Assembly (NCBI RefSeq): GCF_024199845.1
Contig: NZ_JANADO010000001.1
Coordinates: 1,364,001-1,428,000 of the forward strand
Length of the DNA: 64,000 nucleotides
Direction of reading: 5' to 3'
DNA from: Bradyrhizobium sp. CCGB12
Lineage (GTDB): Bacteria; Pseudomonadota; Alphaproteobacteria; Rhizobiales; Xanthobacteraceae
Shown here: piece by piece, positions 25,274 through 35,378 of the stretch
Layout: each line of letters opens with the position of its first letter
Position numbering within the stretch: position 1 is the first letter of the stretch
Position numbers and translations under genes: made by a program
Notes under the pieces: model-generated
Database searches by the model: none
What the model was told of the DNA's origin: nothing
What the model saw: only the letters and a program-made list of their open reading frames with translations

Positions 25274-28200
25274 TCAGCCCAGCCGTCCCGCCGCATGGGC
25301 GAGCAGCGTGTAGACCAGCCCCGTCTCCGAGGTCAGGTGGCTGCGCAGCTCCTGCGGGCCGCGGCCGTCGCGGGCGACTTCGTCGAGCAGACGCTCGAAC
25401 TCCGCGACATAGCGGTCGACCGTGCCCTTGAAGTTGCGGTCGGCGCGGTACTTGCGGGCGACCTCGTCGAAGGCCTTCTGGCCAGCGGGCGTATACAGGC
25501 GCTTGGTGAAGGCCTTGTTCTCGCCGCGCTGATAGCGGTCCCACATCTCGGCGGCAAGGTTGCGGTCCATCAGCCGGCCGATGTCGAGCGACAGCGATTC
25601 CAGCGGATTGCCGCCACCCTGCGGTGGCTGGGGCTGCTGCGGAGCCACCGGGCGGCCGCGCGGCGCCTCACGGCCGGCTGGACCGGTGTCGGCGCGGTTG
25701 AGCAGGTCCGACAGCCAGCCGTCGCGGTCCTGGTCGTTGTTGTTGCCGGCAGGCGCGACCGGCGGTGCCTCGGTGCGGCGCGCGGCCGGCACGCCGAGGT
25801 CCGGCGGCGGCAGCGTCGAGGCGCTGCCGGTGTCGCGGATGCGGGTCTCGGTGGCACGGCCGCCGACGGCTGCTGCCAGCATCGGCTCGTCCTGGCGCTG
25901 CACGCTGGCGCGGCTCGTCGTGGTGACGTCGAGGCCGCGGCCATGCTGGGCCACGATGCGGTTGAGCTCGGCGAGGGCCTCGATCTGGTCGACGATCACC
26001 TTGCGCATCTGCGCGGTGCTCTCGGCAGCCTCCTGCGGCATCTCGAGCACGCCGCGGCGCAGCTCGTTGCGGGTGGCCTCGAGTTCGTTGTGCATCTCGA
26101 GCGCCATTTGCTTCATGCTGGAGACGAGGTTGGTGAAGCGCTCGGTCGACTGCTTGAACATCGTATCCGCCTCGTCGGTGGTCTGGCGGTAGATGTCGTG
26201 CATGGCCTCGATGGTCTGCCGGTGCTCCTCCTCGGACGCCGCGCGCACCGCCTCGAACTGGCGGGTGATCGCGGCCGAGCCCGCGCCGGCGGTCTCGGCG
26301 ACGACCCGGGCGATGTCGCGGGCACGCTCTTCGGCGGCGGCCAGCGATTCATCGAGCAGGCCGGTGAAGCGCGACAGCCGCTGGTCGAGATCGGTCGTAC
26401 GCAGGTCGATCGTGGTGACGAGCGATTCCAGCGCCTGCTTGCGCTCGGCGAGCGAGGCGGTGGTGTTCTTGTTGCTCTGCTCGACGACCTGCGCGGCATC
26501 GACCAGCGCCTGGCCGTGCTTGTCGAACTGGGTCGACAGCTCGCCGAGATCCTGCAGGGCCTTCGTGGTCTTGCTGTTGAAGACGTTGAGCTGATCTTCC
26601 AGGCCCTGCGTCGCAGCGCCGTTGCGCGAGGTGACGTCGTTCATCGCCGAGACGAAGTCGGCGACGCGCGTCACCAGCGCCCGCTCGAGCGAGTTGAGGT
26701 TGTCGTGCGCACCGGTCAGCACCTCCTGAAGCAGGATGTTGCCTTCGCGCAGACGCTCGAACAGGGCGACCGTGTCGGTACGCAGGATCTTGCTGGTCTC
26801 CTGCATCTCGGTGACGGCGGCGATCGAGACCTGGCGCGACTGGTCGATCGCCGAACGCGAGGCGTGCTCGAGGTCCTTGAGCGACTTGCCGACCGCGCCG
26901 GTGGCGATCTCGCTTGCCGTATTGATGGCGCGCGCGACTTCCGAGCCGTTGCCCATCATGGTCTGCGAGAACGCCTGGCCGCGCGTCTCGATCGACTTCA
27001 GCGCGTCGGAGGTGACGCGGTCGATGTCGAGCGTGAGCTGGCTGGTTTTGGAGCCGATCGCATCGACCAGGGCGCCGCGCTTGGAGTCGATCATGTTCGA
27101 CAGACGGTCGGCCTGCTGCTGCACATAGGTGACGATCTCGTCGGTCTTGCCGGTCATGGCCTGGCCGAAGCTGCTCGAGGCGGCGAGCACCGAACGCTCG
27201 ACGTCGGCCGAGCTCGACTTGACCCGCGAGCTCGCCTCGTTGGACGCCGATATCAGCGCGTTCTGGGCGTTGAGCGCGCTGGTCTGGATGTCGTTGGTCG
27301 CGTTCGTGGTCGCTGCGCTCAGCGTGCGCTCGATCTCGGTCGAGATCGTGCGGATCTGGCTCGCGGCATCCGCCGAGGTCGAGGTCAGCGAGGTCTGCGC
27401 CTCACGCGCGCTGTTGAGGATTGTCGAGGCGGTGTCGGCGCCGATCGCGGTCAGCGTGCGCTCGATGTCCGTGGTCAGCGACTTGATCTGGCCCGCCGCG
27501 TCGGTCGAGGCGGAGATCAGCGTTCCCTGCGCCTCGCGCACGCCGCTGGTGAGCGCCTCGATGGTGGCGCCGCCGGCGGTCGCCAGCGCGCGCTGCATCT
27601 CGGCGGCGAGCGAGCGGACCTGGCTGGTCTGCTCGGCGGAGACCGCGAGCAGGGTGCTCTGGGCGTCGCGGGCGCTGGTGGTGATCGTCTCGGCGGTGGT
27701 CTGGCCGACCTGCGAGAGCGAACGATGCACTTCGGCCGCGAGCGACTTGACCTGGCTCGCCGCATCCGAGGATGCCGTGACCAGCGTGCTCTGCGCCTCG
27801 CGGGCGCCGGTCATGATGGTCTCGGCCGTCGAGGTGCCCGCCATCGAGAGCGAGCGCTGCACGTCGGAAGACAGCGCCTTGATCTGGCTGGCGGTCTCGG
27901 TCGAAGCCGCAATCAGTGCGCCCTGCGCGTCGCGGGCGCCGGCGACGATCGATTCCGCCGTGGTGGTGCCGGCCTGCGACAGCGAGCGCTGCACATCAGT
28001 GGTGAGCGTCTTGACGTGGTTGGCCGCATCCGACGAGGCGGTGACGAGCGCGGTCTGCACCTCGCGGGCGCCGGCCAGGATCGAGGCGGCGGTCGCCGAG
28101 CCCGCTGCGGACAGCGTGCGTTCGACATCGGCCGCGAGCCCCTTGATCTGGTTGGACGCATCGCCCGATGCGGCGACGAGGGTCGACTGCGCCTCGCGGG

Positions 28201-31045
28201 CGCTGCTCAGGATCGAGTTCGCAGCGCCAGTGCCGACCGTGGTCAGCGCGCGCTCGACCTCGGTTGAGGTCATCTTGAGCTGGGCGTTGACGTCGGAGGA
28301 GACCGTCATCAGCGACTGCTGGGCGGTGCGCGCACCGGTCTGGATGGTCTCGCTGGTGTTGACGACGAGGTTGGTGAGCGAGCGCTCGGCGTCCTCGACA
28401 TGCGAACGGATCGCGGTCGAGATCATCTCGGCGCGGGACATCATGTCCTCGCTGGCCTGGCGTCCGCTGCTCTCGATGCGGCCGGCGACGGCCTCGACGC
28501 GCGAGCCGAGCAGGTCCTCGAACTGTGCCACGCGCACGTCGATGTCGTTGGCGACCGAGCCGACCTTGGTCTCGATGGTGTGGTGGATCTCCTGGAAGCG
28601 CGCCGTGACCGTATCGGTCAGATACGTGCTGCGGCCGTCGATGGTCTCGGTGACGCCGGTGATGCGGCGGTCGACCGCCTCGATTGCCTGCGCGGTGCCG
28701 TCCGTGAGCGTCGCGGTCAGCAGCGTGAGACGCGTGTCGATCGACTGCACGGCCTGCGATGCGCCGTTCGTCACGGCGTTGGTCAGGTAGGTGAGGCGGG
28801 AGTCGATGGATTCGAGCGCCTGCGACGCGCCGCCCGTCAGCGTCGTCGTGAGGTGCGTCAACCTGGTGTCGATCGACTGGATGGTCTGCGATGTGCCATC
28901 GGTCAGCGAGGTCGTGAGATGATTGAGGCGCGCGTCGATGGTTTCGATGGCCTGCGATGCGCCATCGGTCAGCGAGCTCGTGAGGTGGGTGAGGCGCGAG
29001 TCGATGGTTTCGATGGCCTCTGATGCGCCGCCGGTCAGCGACGTCGTGAGGTGGGTGAGGCGGGTATCGATCGACTGGATCGCCTGCGCGGCACCGTCGG
29101 TCAGCGACGTCGCCAGCGTGTTGATGCGACCGTCGATGGTTTCGGTCATGGACTTCGCGCGGGTGTCGAACGACTGTTCGAGCGCGGCGACGCGGCCGAC
29201 GAGCTGCTCGTCGAAGGTTCTGATATGGCCTTCGATCGTGCCGTCGAGGCTGGCGAACTTGCCGTTCAGCGAGGCGTCGAAATTGCTGACGCGTTCGCCG
29301 ATCGCCGTCTCGAAATGCACCAGTCGCTGGTCGAGCGCGGCCGTGATCTCGCCGCCGTTCGCGGTGAAGCGGGTGTCGAAATTGTCGACATAAGTCTTCA
29401 GCGACTCATGGATGTCCTGCGTGCGCTGGCCCATGCGCTCGACGATCTCGCCGCCGAAAGTCTTCACGGTGCGGTCGAACTCGGAGATGTGACGGGTGAT
29501 CAGCGCGCCCAGCGTGCCGGAGTCACGGGCGAACTTCTCGACCAGCTCGGTGCCCTGGTTCCTGACGAGCTCGTCGAAGGCGCTCATCTGCAGCGACAGT
29601 GAATCGTGCGCGGTCTCGGTCTGGCTCACGACCTTGGCGACCAGGGTGTTGACGGTGGCGTCGAGTGCCTCGCTCGCCTTGTCGCCGCTCGTCATGATCT
29701 GGCCGGCGAGCCGGTTGCCGGCGTCGTCGATCTTGGCGGAGATGTCGCTGGAACGCAGCTCGAGTTCGAGCAGCAGCGAGTCCGACGAATTCTTCAGGGA
29801 ATCGTGCACCTGCTCGGTGCGCTCGGAGATGCCGTCGACGATTGCGGCGGAGCGCTGCTCGAACTCGCCGGTGATGCGGTCGATGCGCTCGTTCAGCATC
29901 TCGTGGACGCGGTCGGCGAGGTCGACGAACTCGTCGTGGACGTGGCCGGTCTTGAAGTTGAGGCTGGTGGTCAGCCGCTCGCTGGCGTCGAGCACGGCGC
30001 GCGTGGTCTCGTTGCTGGCCTCCTCGAGGCGATCGAGCAGGTCGCCGCCGCGCTCGCCGAGCGCGAGGATCATGTTGTCGCCGGCATTGCTCAGGGCGCC
30101 GGTGATGTGGGCGCCGCGCTCTTCCAGCGCGCCGGTGATGGACTTGGCGACCTCGTCGACGCGCGAGGCGATCGCGTCCGAGATCAGCGCGATGTCGTGG
30201 CGCAGGTCGATCTGCACGCCGGAGATGGCGCTGCGGACCTGCTCGGCCTGGCCGACCAGATTGTCGCGCTGATGCGCGATGTCCTGGAGCAGGGCCCGGA
30301 TGCGCACCTCGTTGTCGGAATAGGCGCGCTCCAGCGCCGCGACCTCGTTGGCGACGAGCGTCTCGAGCTCGCCGGCGCGCGCGATCGCGCGCTCGATGCC
30401 GTCGCCCATCGCCGCGACCTCGCGGCGGATGGCCTGGCCGACGGTGACCATGGAATCGGAGGCCGAGCCTTCCGGCTCGGAGAAGCGGATTGCGACCTGC
30501 GCCATCGCCTGGGCGATCATGCGCATTTCCTGACCCCGCCAGACAAGGCTCGCCAGGAAGTAGAACAGCATGATCGGCGCGAAGAACATCGCGATCAGGC
30601 CGGCAATGACGAGCACGCCGCCGCTCTGGCCCATGGCGGCCTGGATCGAGGGCAGGAAACCGAATGTCAGCGCGGCGCAGGCGGCGAGCCAGACGCCGGC
30701 GAAGATGGTGGCGAAGGTGTAGACGTTGCGGGCAGGGCGGCCCTTCTGAAGCGCCTGGAGCAGCTGACCGATGGTCTCGCGGTCGTCGTTGGCGGCGCGG
30801 CGCGAAGTGCGCGGCTCCTCGATCGAATCAAACACGGTCGCGCGTTCGTTGGCGGCGGGACGCGGCTCGAAGCTCGGCTCGTCGAAGACCGGGGGCGCGG
30901 GCGGCGCCACCGGCGGCGGCGTTTCGTTGCGCATCGCGGCGTTGCGGCTCGTATCCGCAGCAGTGTCACTGATGTTGAGGGCTTCCTGGATCGCAGAAAG
31001 CGCAACTTCTGTTGGGTCTTTGACCTTCTTCGGAGTGTTCGCCAT
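25274..31045 (-). CDS. giant membrane-anchored coiled-coil repeat protein, GPR/RgsE-like
   Basis: A 1,923-residue protein. Residues 1-107 are a Pro-rich cytoplasmic head, and 109-131 and 142-168 are two membrane helices. Nearly everything after that is helical repeat. Residues 656-787 hold six perfect-length 22-residue repeats (xSIDTRLTHLTTSLTDGASQA type), and 930-1281 hold eight 44-residue repeats (VERxLSxAG..AREAQxTLVxASxDAxxQIKxLxxD type). These periods are multiples of 11, as in apolipoprotein-like coils. The C-terminal 150 residues after a Pro-rich linker are globular (EMWDRYQRGENKAFTKRLYT). Architecture, size and order match the growth pole ring protein GPR of Agrobacterium and RgsE of Sinorhizobium, which organise polar growth. 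Homology is inferred from layout, not from alignment. Upstream DNA carries CtrA-type sites. Confidence 0.82.
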   Translation of the reverse strand: MANTPKKVKDPTEVALSAIQEALNISDTAADTSRNAAMRNETPPPVAPPAPPVFDEPSFEPRPAANERATVFDSIEEPRTSRRAANDDRETIGQLLQALQKGRPARNVYTFATIFAGVWLAACAALTFGFLPSIQAAMGQSGGVLVIAGLIAMFFAPIMLFYFLASLVWRGQEMRMIAQAMAQVAIRFSEPEGSASDSMVTVGQAIRREVAAMGDGIERAIARAGELETLVANEVAALERAYSDNEVRIRALLQDIAHQRDNLVGQAEQVRSAISGVQIDLRHDIALISDAIASRVDEVAKSITGALEERGAHITGALSNAGDNMILALGERGGDLLDRLEEASNETTRAVLDASERLTTSLNFKTGHVHDEFVDLADRVHEMLNERIDRITGEFEQRSAAIVDGISERTEQVHDSLKNSSDSLLLELELRSSDISAKIDDAGNRLAGQIMTSGDKASEALDATVNTLVAKVVSQTETAHDSLSLQMSAFDELVRNQGTELVEKFARDSGTLGALITRHISEFDRTVKTFGGEIVERMGQRTQDIHESLKTYVDNFDTRFTANGGEITAALDQRLVHFETAIGERVSNFDASLNGKFASLDGTIEGHIRTFDEQLVGRVAALEQSFDTRAKSMTETIDGRINTLATSLTDGAAQAIQSIDTRLTHLTTSLTGGASEAIETIDSRLTHLTSSLTDGASQAIETIDARLNHLTTSLTDGTSQTIQSIDTRLTHLTTTLTGGASQALESIDSRLTYLTNAVTNGASQAVQSIDTRLTLLTATLTDGTAQAIEAVDRRITGVTETIDGRSTYLTDTVTARFQEIHHTIETKVGSVANDIDVRVAQFEDLLGSRVEAVAGRIESSGRQASEDMMSRAEMISTAIRSHVEDAERSLTNLVVNTSETIQTGARTAQQSLMTVSSDVNAQLKMTSTEVERALTTVGTGAANSILSSAREAQSTLVAASGDASNQIKGLAADVERTLSAAGSATAASILAGAREVQTALVTASSDAANHVKTLTTDVQRSLSQAGTTTAESIVAGARDAQGALIAASTETASQIKALSSDVQRSLSMAGTSTAETIMTGAREAQSTLVTASSDAASQVKSLAAEVHRSLSQVGQTTAETITTSARDAQSTLLAVSAEQTSQVRSLAAEMQRALATAGGATIEALTSGVREAQGTLISASTDAAGQIKSLTTDIERTLTAIGADTASTILNSAREAQTSLTSTSADAASQIRTISTEIERTLSAATTNATNDIQTSALNAQNALISASNEASSRVKSSSADVERSVLAASSSFGQAMTGKTDEIVTYVQQQADRLSNMIDSKRGALVDAIGSKTSQLTLDIDRVTSDALKSIETRGQAFSQTMMGNGSEVARAINTASEIATGAVGKSLKDLEHASRSAIDQSRQVSIAAVTEMQETSKILRTDTVALFERLREGNILLQEVLTGAHDNLNSLERALVTRVADFVSAMNDVTSRNGAATQGLEDQLNVFNSKTTKALQDLGELSTQFDKHGQALVDAAQVVEQSNKNTTASLAERKQALESLVTTIDLRTTDLDQRLSRFTGLLDESLAAAEERARDIARVVAETAGAGSAAITRQFEAVRAASEEEHRQTIEAMHDIYRQTTDEADTMFKQSTERFTNLVSSMKQMALEMHNELEATRNELRRGVLEMPQEAAESTAQMRKVIVDQIEALAELNRIVAQHGRGLDVTTTSRASVQRQDEPMLAAAVGGRATETRIRDTGSASTLPPPDLGVPAARRTEAPPVAPAGNNNDQDRDGWLSDLLNRADTGPAGREAPRGRPVAPQQPQPPQGGGNPLESLSLDIGRLMDRNLAAEMWDRYQRGENKAFTKRLYTPAGQKAFDEVARKYRADRNFKGTVDRYVAEFERLLDEVARDGRGPQELRSHLTSETGLVYTLLAHAAGRLG
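27203..28258 (-). repeat. tandem 132-base coding repeat, eight units
   Basis: Eight consecutive 44-residue units (132 bases each) in the giant repeat protein, each opening with a V/IxRxL-type motif and containing AREAQ or a close variant. Units are diverged at the DNA level but keep exact length, which indicates selection on helical register rather than recent slippage. Confidence 0.85.
28685..29080 (-). repeat. tandem 66-base coding repeat, six units
   Basis: Six exact-length 22-residue units (66 bases each) reading (I/V/L)(Q/E)xIDxRLxxLTxxLTxGxxxA. They are more alike than the 44-residue block, so may have expanded more recently and could vary in copy number between strains. Confidence 0.88.
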
Positions 31046-31442
31046 GTTCAGTCCGAGCCCTCGTTACTTGTACGCGTCCCCCCGCGAGCCCTGCGCATTA
31101 CGCAAGCCCACAGACCGGATCATGCCGCATGCGCGGATTTCCGAGCCGTGCCCACCCCGGAACGGCTTGTCCGCCAATTTCTGCAACATCCTATTGGCAG
31201 AGAGTGGCGAATGAAATGCCCGCGATTAAGACAATCTTAATCATCGTTAACAGGATCGGGCCGTAACGCCTTAGCAATAAATGCAATTCTCCACGGAACT
31301 CGGCTGATTGCGGCAACTTTTAGTCAACAAACCGGCGGAATTGCGTAAACCAGCCCAAACATTTCGTTAACCATTTCCATGCTTGGGTGGGAGGAACCTG
31401 ACCGCCGGACCGGCGGGATCGCGCTATGCCGGGGCCTGGGTC
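31046..31442. other. divergent regulatory region, giant repeat protein / Hpt protein
   Basis: About 400 bases with no gene. It is relatively AT-rich in its right half and contains a CtrA-type palindrome (31224-31242), an overlapping third TTAA half-site, and a further GTTAACC at 31366-31372. It must hold the promoters of both flanking genes. Confidence 0.7.
31224..31250. promoter_or_regulatory. CtrA-type binding sites (TTAA-N7-TTAA)
   Basis: GATTAAGACAATCTTAATC (31224-31242) is a 19-base palindrome containing TTAA, seven bases, TTAA at 31226-31240, the spacing of the CtrA box. A third TTAA followed by C (31247-31251) sits six bases on. The sites are 180 bases from the repeat-protein start and 190 from the Hpt start. 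Confidence 0.65.
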
Positions 31443-31817
31443 ATGACGCCTGAACTGCAACGGATGGACTGGATGCCCTCGCCCCCGCTTGCGCCCGTCG
31501 ACAGCCCGCTCGACCTCGATCACCTCTCCCGGATGACGCTCGGCGATGCCCAGCTGGAACAGGAAGTGCTGGCTATGTTCGCGGAGCAGGCAGTCCGCCT
31601 GATCGCGGCGATGGCGGCGCTGCCGACTGATGCCGGCGCACTCGCCCACAAGCTCAAGGGTTCGGCTCGCGGGATCGGCGCCTTTGCAGTGGCCGATGCC
31701 GCCGCTCATCTGGAGAGCGCGATCCGGACCGGCCATGGCCGGCCCCACGCCTTCGCCGCGCTGAAAGAGGCGGTGACCGAGGCCCGCGCCGCCATCGAGG
31801 CGATCCTGAAGTCTTGA
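31443..31817 (+). CDS. stand-alone Hpt (histidine phosphotransfer) domain protein
   Basis: A 124-residue protein made almost wholly of one Hpt domain. The phospho-accepting histidine is H69 in LAHKLKGSARGIGA, preceded by LGDAQLEQEVLAMFAEQAVRLI. It would relay phosphate between a hybrid kinase receiver and a response regulator. No partner is adjacent, although the window encodes two hybrid kinases (913-2892 and 21014-24559). The ATG at 31443 has only a weak ribosome site; an in-frame TTG lies at 31383. It is divergent from the giant repeat protein and shares CtrA-type upstream sites. Confidence 0.87.
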   Translation: MTPELQRMDWMPSPPLAPVDSPLDLDHLSRMTLGDAQLEQEVLAMFAEQAVRLIAAMAALPTDAGALAHKLKGSARGIGAFAVADAAAHLESAIRTGHGRPHAFAALKEAVTEARAAIEAILKS

Positions 31818-31852
31818 GGCTCGAGGGTGAAGCCGGACTCTAGTCTCTTGTT

Positions 31853-31902
31853 TTGACGCGTTTTCTTGCCGCAAAGCGGGATTTACATCGCTTCAAAACG
31901 CT
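31853..31902. repeat. RIME-like intergenic repeat, type 1
   Basis: TTGACGCGTTTTCTTGCCGC to CTTCAAAACGCT, a diverged copy of the element at 6079-6128, located between the Hpt and ferredoxin genes. Confidence 0.7.
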
Positions 31903-31981
31903 ATGGCGCCGGGCTGACCGACCCGTTATAGGACAGCCCGGACCCTCCTTCATTCCCAGCACCGCGGCAGTACGAGCACAC

Positions 31982-32302
31982 ATGGCCAAGATTCACTTTG
32001 TCGACCACAAGGGCGAAACCCGCACGGTGGAAATCGAGAACGGCGCAACCGTGATGGAAGCCGCGATCCGCAACAGCATTCCCGGCGTCGAGGCCGAATG
32101 CGGCGGCGCCTGTGCCTGTGCAACCTGCCATGTCTATGTCGACGAAGCCTGGCGCGAGAAGGTCGGCAGCCCGACGCCGATGGAAGAGGACATGCTCGAC
32201 TTCGGCTTCGACGTACGCCCGAACTCGCGCCTGTCCTGCCAGATCAAGGTCTCCGACGAGCTCGACGGGCTGGTTGTGGCGACGCCGGAACGCCAGGCCT
32301 GA
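31982..32302 (+). CDS. [2Fe-2S] ferredoxin, adrenodoxin type
   Basis: A 106-residue ferredoxin. Cluster ligands are C40, C46 and C49 in the C-x5-C-x2-C pattern (CGGACACATC) and C86 in RLSCQI, with the [19 protein letters not shown] region typical of adrenodoxin-type proteins. These donate electrons to cytochromes P450, Rieske oxygenases or Fe-S assembly. No isc or P450 genes are nearby. A ferredoxin-NADP reductase gene lies 680 bases on in the same direction and is a plausible redox partner. Confidence 0.93.
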   Translation: MAKIHFVDHKGETRTVEIENGATVMEAAIRNSIPGVEAECGGACACATCHVYVDEAWREKVGSPTPMEEDMLDFGFDVRPNSRLSCQIKVSDELDGLVVATPERQA

Positions 32303-32332
32303 TCGTCATAAGCCCGATCCGTCTCGATCGAA

Positions 32333-32800
32333 CTACGTACCGGGCGGCGCGACCTCGATGCCCCGCTTGTGCCAGGGTCTCAGCTTCGCGATCACGTCCG
32401 CAGTGAGCGGCGTCGGCCGCCGCGACGCTTCGTCGATCATCACGCCGACGGACGTCGCCGACGCGATGCACTTTCCTTGCGAGAACACGACCTGCTCGAA
32501 GGTCACCGACGTTCGTCCGAGCTTCACCACGCCGAGCCCGAGCTCGATCGTGTTCGGCCAGTGCAACTCGGCGCGGAAATGGATGTCGAGCCGCACCATG
32601 ATCCAGGCAAGACCTGGCGGCGTCAGCCCGTATTCCGGGAGCTTCATCAGCGTGACCCGGCCGGTCTCGAAATAGGTGGCATAGACGGCGTTGTTGACGT
32701 GCTGGTTGGGGTCGAGATCGCCGAAGCGGACGTTGTCACCGAGGCGATAGGGATAGTCTTCCAGGCGCGGCGTCGTATCGAGGCGGCTTGGTGCGTTCAC
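32333..32800 (-). CDS. 4HBT-type acyl-CoA thioesterase
   Basis: A 155-residue hotdog-fold protein. The catalytic-loop signature FGDLDPNQHVNNAVYATYFETGR (residues about 22-44) carries the aspartate used by 4-hydroxybenzoyl-CoA thioesterase relatives, followed by WIMVRLDIHFRAELHWPNTIELG. The GTG at 32800 is chosen because GGAG lies eight bases upstream; the longer frame upstream has no such site. It converges on the ferredoxin gene and diverges from the reductase gene. Substrate unknown. Confidence 0.85.
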   Translation of the reverse strand: MNAPSRLDTTPRLEDYPYRLGDNVRFGDLDPNQHVNNAVYATYFETGRVTLMKLPEYGLTPPGLAWIMVRLDIHFRAELHWPNTIELGLGVVKLGRTSVTFEQVVFSQGKCIASATSVGVMIDEASRRPTPLTADVIAKLRPWHKRGIEVAPPGT

Positions 32801-32973
32801 CGATTGATCTCCGTCATATCTTCGCCCGTTACAGCCCAGTTGTTTTGACCCGGCAAGAGGGTACGGCCGCGGGGCGCTCCCGCTTTTATGCCTTCCCTGA
32901 TCCATCCCCGTTGGCTAGACAGGCAGGGTCACCTCGGCCCAAAGGGCGCCGTCCAACCGATAACGACCGATAA

Positions 32974-34011
<1,038 letters not shown>

Positions 34012-34131
34012 CGGCGCCAGGAGGGGAGGCGATGCCCCATGTTTCTGGAGCTGGAACCGTTCGCGAAATCGCCGTAGTCTGCGGCCATTGCGATAGTGGC
34101 TTGGCAGGGTGATTGGCTCAGCAAGGTGATG

Positions 34132-34719
34132 ATGATGCGGACTCTTTTTTCCAGCTTTCGGCTGCTTCCTTTTCTTGCGCTGTCGCTGGTCGCGGTGACG
34201 CCGTCTGTGGCGCAAACCGCGGAGCCCACGGCGGCGGGTCTCTGGCAGAAGGTCGAAGACGGCAAGACGGTCGGATGGTTCCTCTTCGTCGACCGCAACG
34301 GCGTGTATGAAGGCGTGATCGCAAAGACGTTCCCGCGGCCCGGCGACGATCCGAACGAGGTCTGCAGCAAGTGCACGGACGATCGCAAGAACGCGCCGGT
34401 GCTCGGCATCTCCTTCGTCCGCAACATGAAGCGCGAAGGTCTGAAGTACGAAGGCGGCAATGTGCTCAATCCGCGCGACGGCCAGATCTGGAAGGCCAAC
34501 ATGAAGGTCAGCCCGGATGGCCAGACCCTGACGCTGCGCGGCTATCTCGGCATCTCGCTGCTCGGCAAGGACGAGGCCTGGACGCGCCTGCCGGATGCCA
34601 ACATCGCCCAGGTCGATCCCGCCATCGTCGCCAAATATCTCCCCGCCCAGGCCGCCGTCGCGAAGCCGGCACCTGCGAAGAAGGGCGGCGCAATGATGGC
34701 GCCGGCGCCCAAGCAATAA
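34132..34719 (+). CDS. exported DUF2147-like protein
   Basis: A protein of about 195 residues with a signal peptide ([18 protein letters not shown]) followed by [30 protein letters not shown], a cysteine pair in EVCSKC, and [32 protein letters not shown]. This is the DUF2147 pattern; the fold is lipocalin-like and function is unknown. Three ATG codons in a row (34129, 34132, 34135) follow AAGG, so the exact start is uncertain by one or two residues. The tail is Ala/Lys/Pro-rich. Confidence 0.82.
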   Translation: MMRTLFSSFRLLPFLALSLVAVTPSVAQTAEPTAAGLWQKVEDGKTVGWFLFVDRNGVYEGVIAKTFPRPGDDPNEVCSKCTDDRKNAPVLGISFVRNMKREGLKYEGGNVLNPRDGQIWKANMKVSPDGQTLTLRGYLGISLLGKDEAWTRLPDANIAQVDPAIVAKYLPAQAAVAKPAPAKKGGAMMAPAPKQ

Positions 34720-34964
34720 GGTCTGACGTCGCGCACTGTGCCGCCTGATCGACTGTAGCTCCGGCGGCCATATCCACCGAAAGACGAACCCGCCGCGCGC
34801 CCGCTCCAGTAGTTGCCCGGAATGCATGCTGGCGCCGGATTTGCATAGCTATCCGCAAAGCCGCTGGGGGATGAGTCGCTGTCCTTCAAGCCTTTCGCCG
34901 AGCCGCGGAAGGCGGACGGCGCCCGTTGTCCCTCGCGGCGATCATTTCGATCCGCGGAGACGAT

Positions 34965-35321
34965 ATGCGACTTGCAAGATTGTGTGCGGCGCCATTGCTG
35001 GCCCTGACGGCGCTCGTGGCGACATCGGCGCTGGCGCGCGACGACGGGCGCTTCGCCAACTCGCCGTTAAAACCCTGGTTCGAAAGCTTGCACAGCCAAT
35101 ACGGGCAGTGCTGCTCGGACGCCGACGGCTACGTCATTGCCGATGTCGATTGGGAGTCCGATCGCGGCGGCTACCGCGTGCGCCTGGACAACGAATGGGT
35201 CGTGGTGCCCGACGGCGCCGTCATCACCGAGCCGAACAAGATCGGCCGAACCATGGTGTGGAAGCACTATGTCGACGGCCATCCGCGCGTGCGCTGCTTC
35301 ATGCCGGGCAGCATGACATGA
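34965..35321 (+). CDS. small exported protein of unknown function
   Basis: A 118-residue protein with a signal peptide (RLARLCAAPLLALTALVATSALA). The mature part has a CC pair in QYGQCCSDADGYVIADVDWES and one further Cys near the end (RVRCFMPGSMT). The ATG at 34965 follows GGAGA. I do not recognise a named family. It is followed at once by a short palindromic repeat. Confidence 0.75.
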   Translation: MRLARLCAAPLLALTALVATSALARDDGRFANSPLKPWFESLHSQYGQCCSDADGYVIADVDWESDRGGYRVRLDNEWVVVPDGAVITEPNKIGRTMVWKHYVDGHPRVRCFMPGSMT

Positions 35322-35329
35322 ATGCGCAT

Positions 35330-35369
35330 GTCATTCCGGTCGGCGCGGAGCGCCGAAGCCGGAATGACA
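35330..35369. repeat. short TGTCATTCCGG palindrome
   Basis: TGTCATTCCGGTCGGCGCGG pairs with GCGCCGAAGCCGGAATGACA. It is nine bases past the stop of the small exported protein and could terminate it. It is related to the family at 61131-61213. Confidence 0.75.
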
Positions 35370-35378
35370 AGACGTGGC

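Noticed and set aside
28685..29080. Regular 66-base direct repeats considered as a CRISPR-like array
   Set aside because: There are no unique spacers. The units are contiguous and encode 22-residue protein repeats in frame with the giant gene.
34542..34889. Minus-strand frame running from the gap at 34735-34889 into the antisense of the DUF2147-like gene
   Set aside because: More than half is antisense to a well-supported exported protein, and the remaining part is Ser/Gly/Tyr-rich with no recognisable domain. A small gene in the gap cannot be excluded but is not supported.
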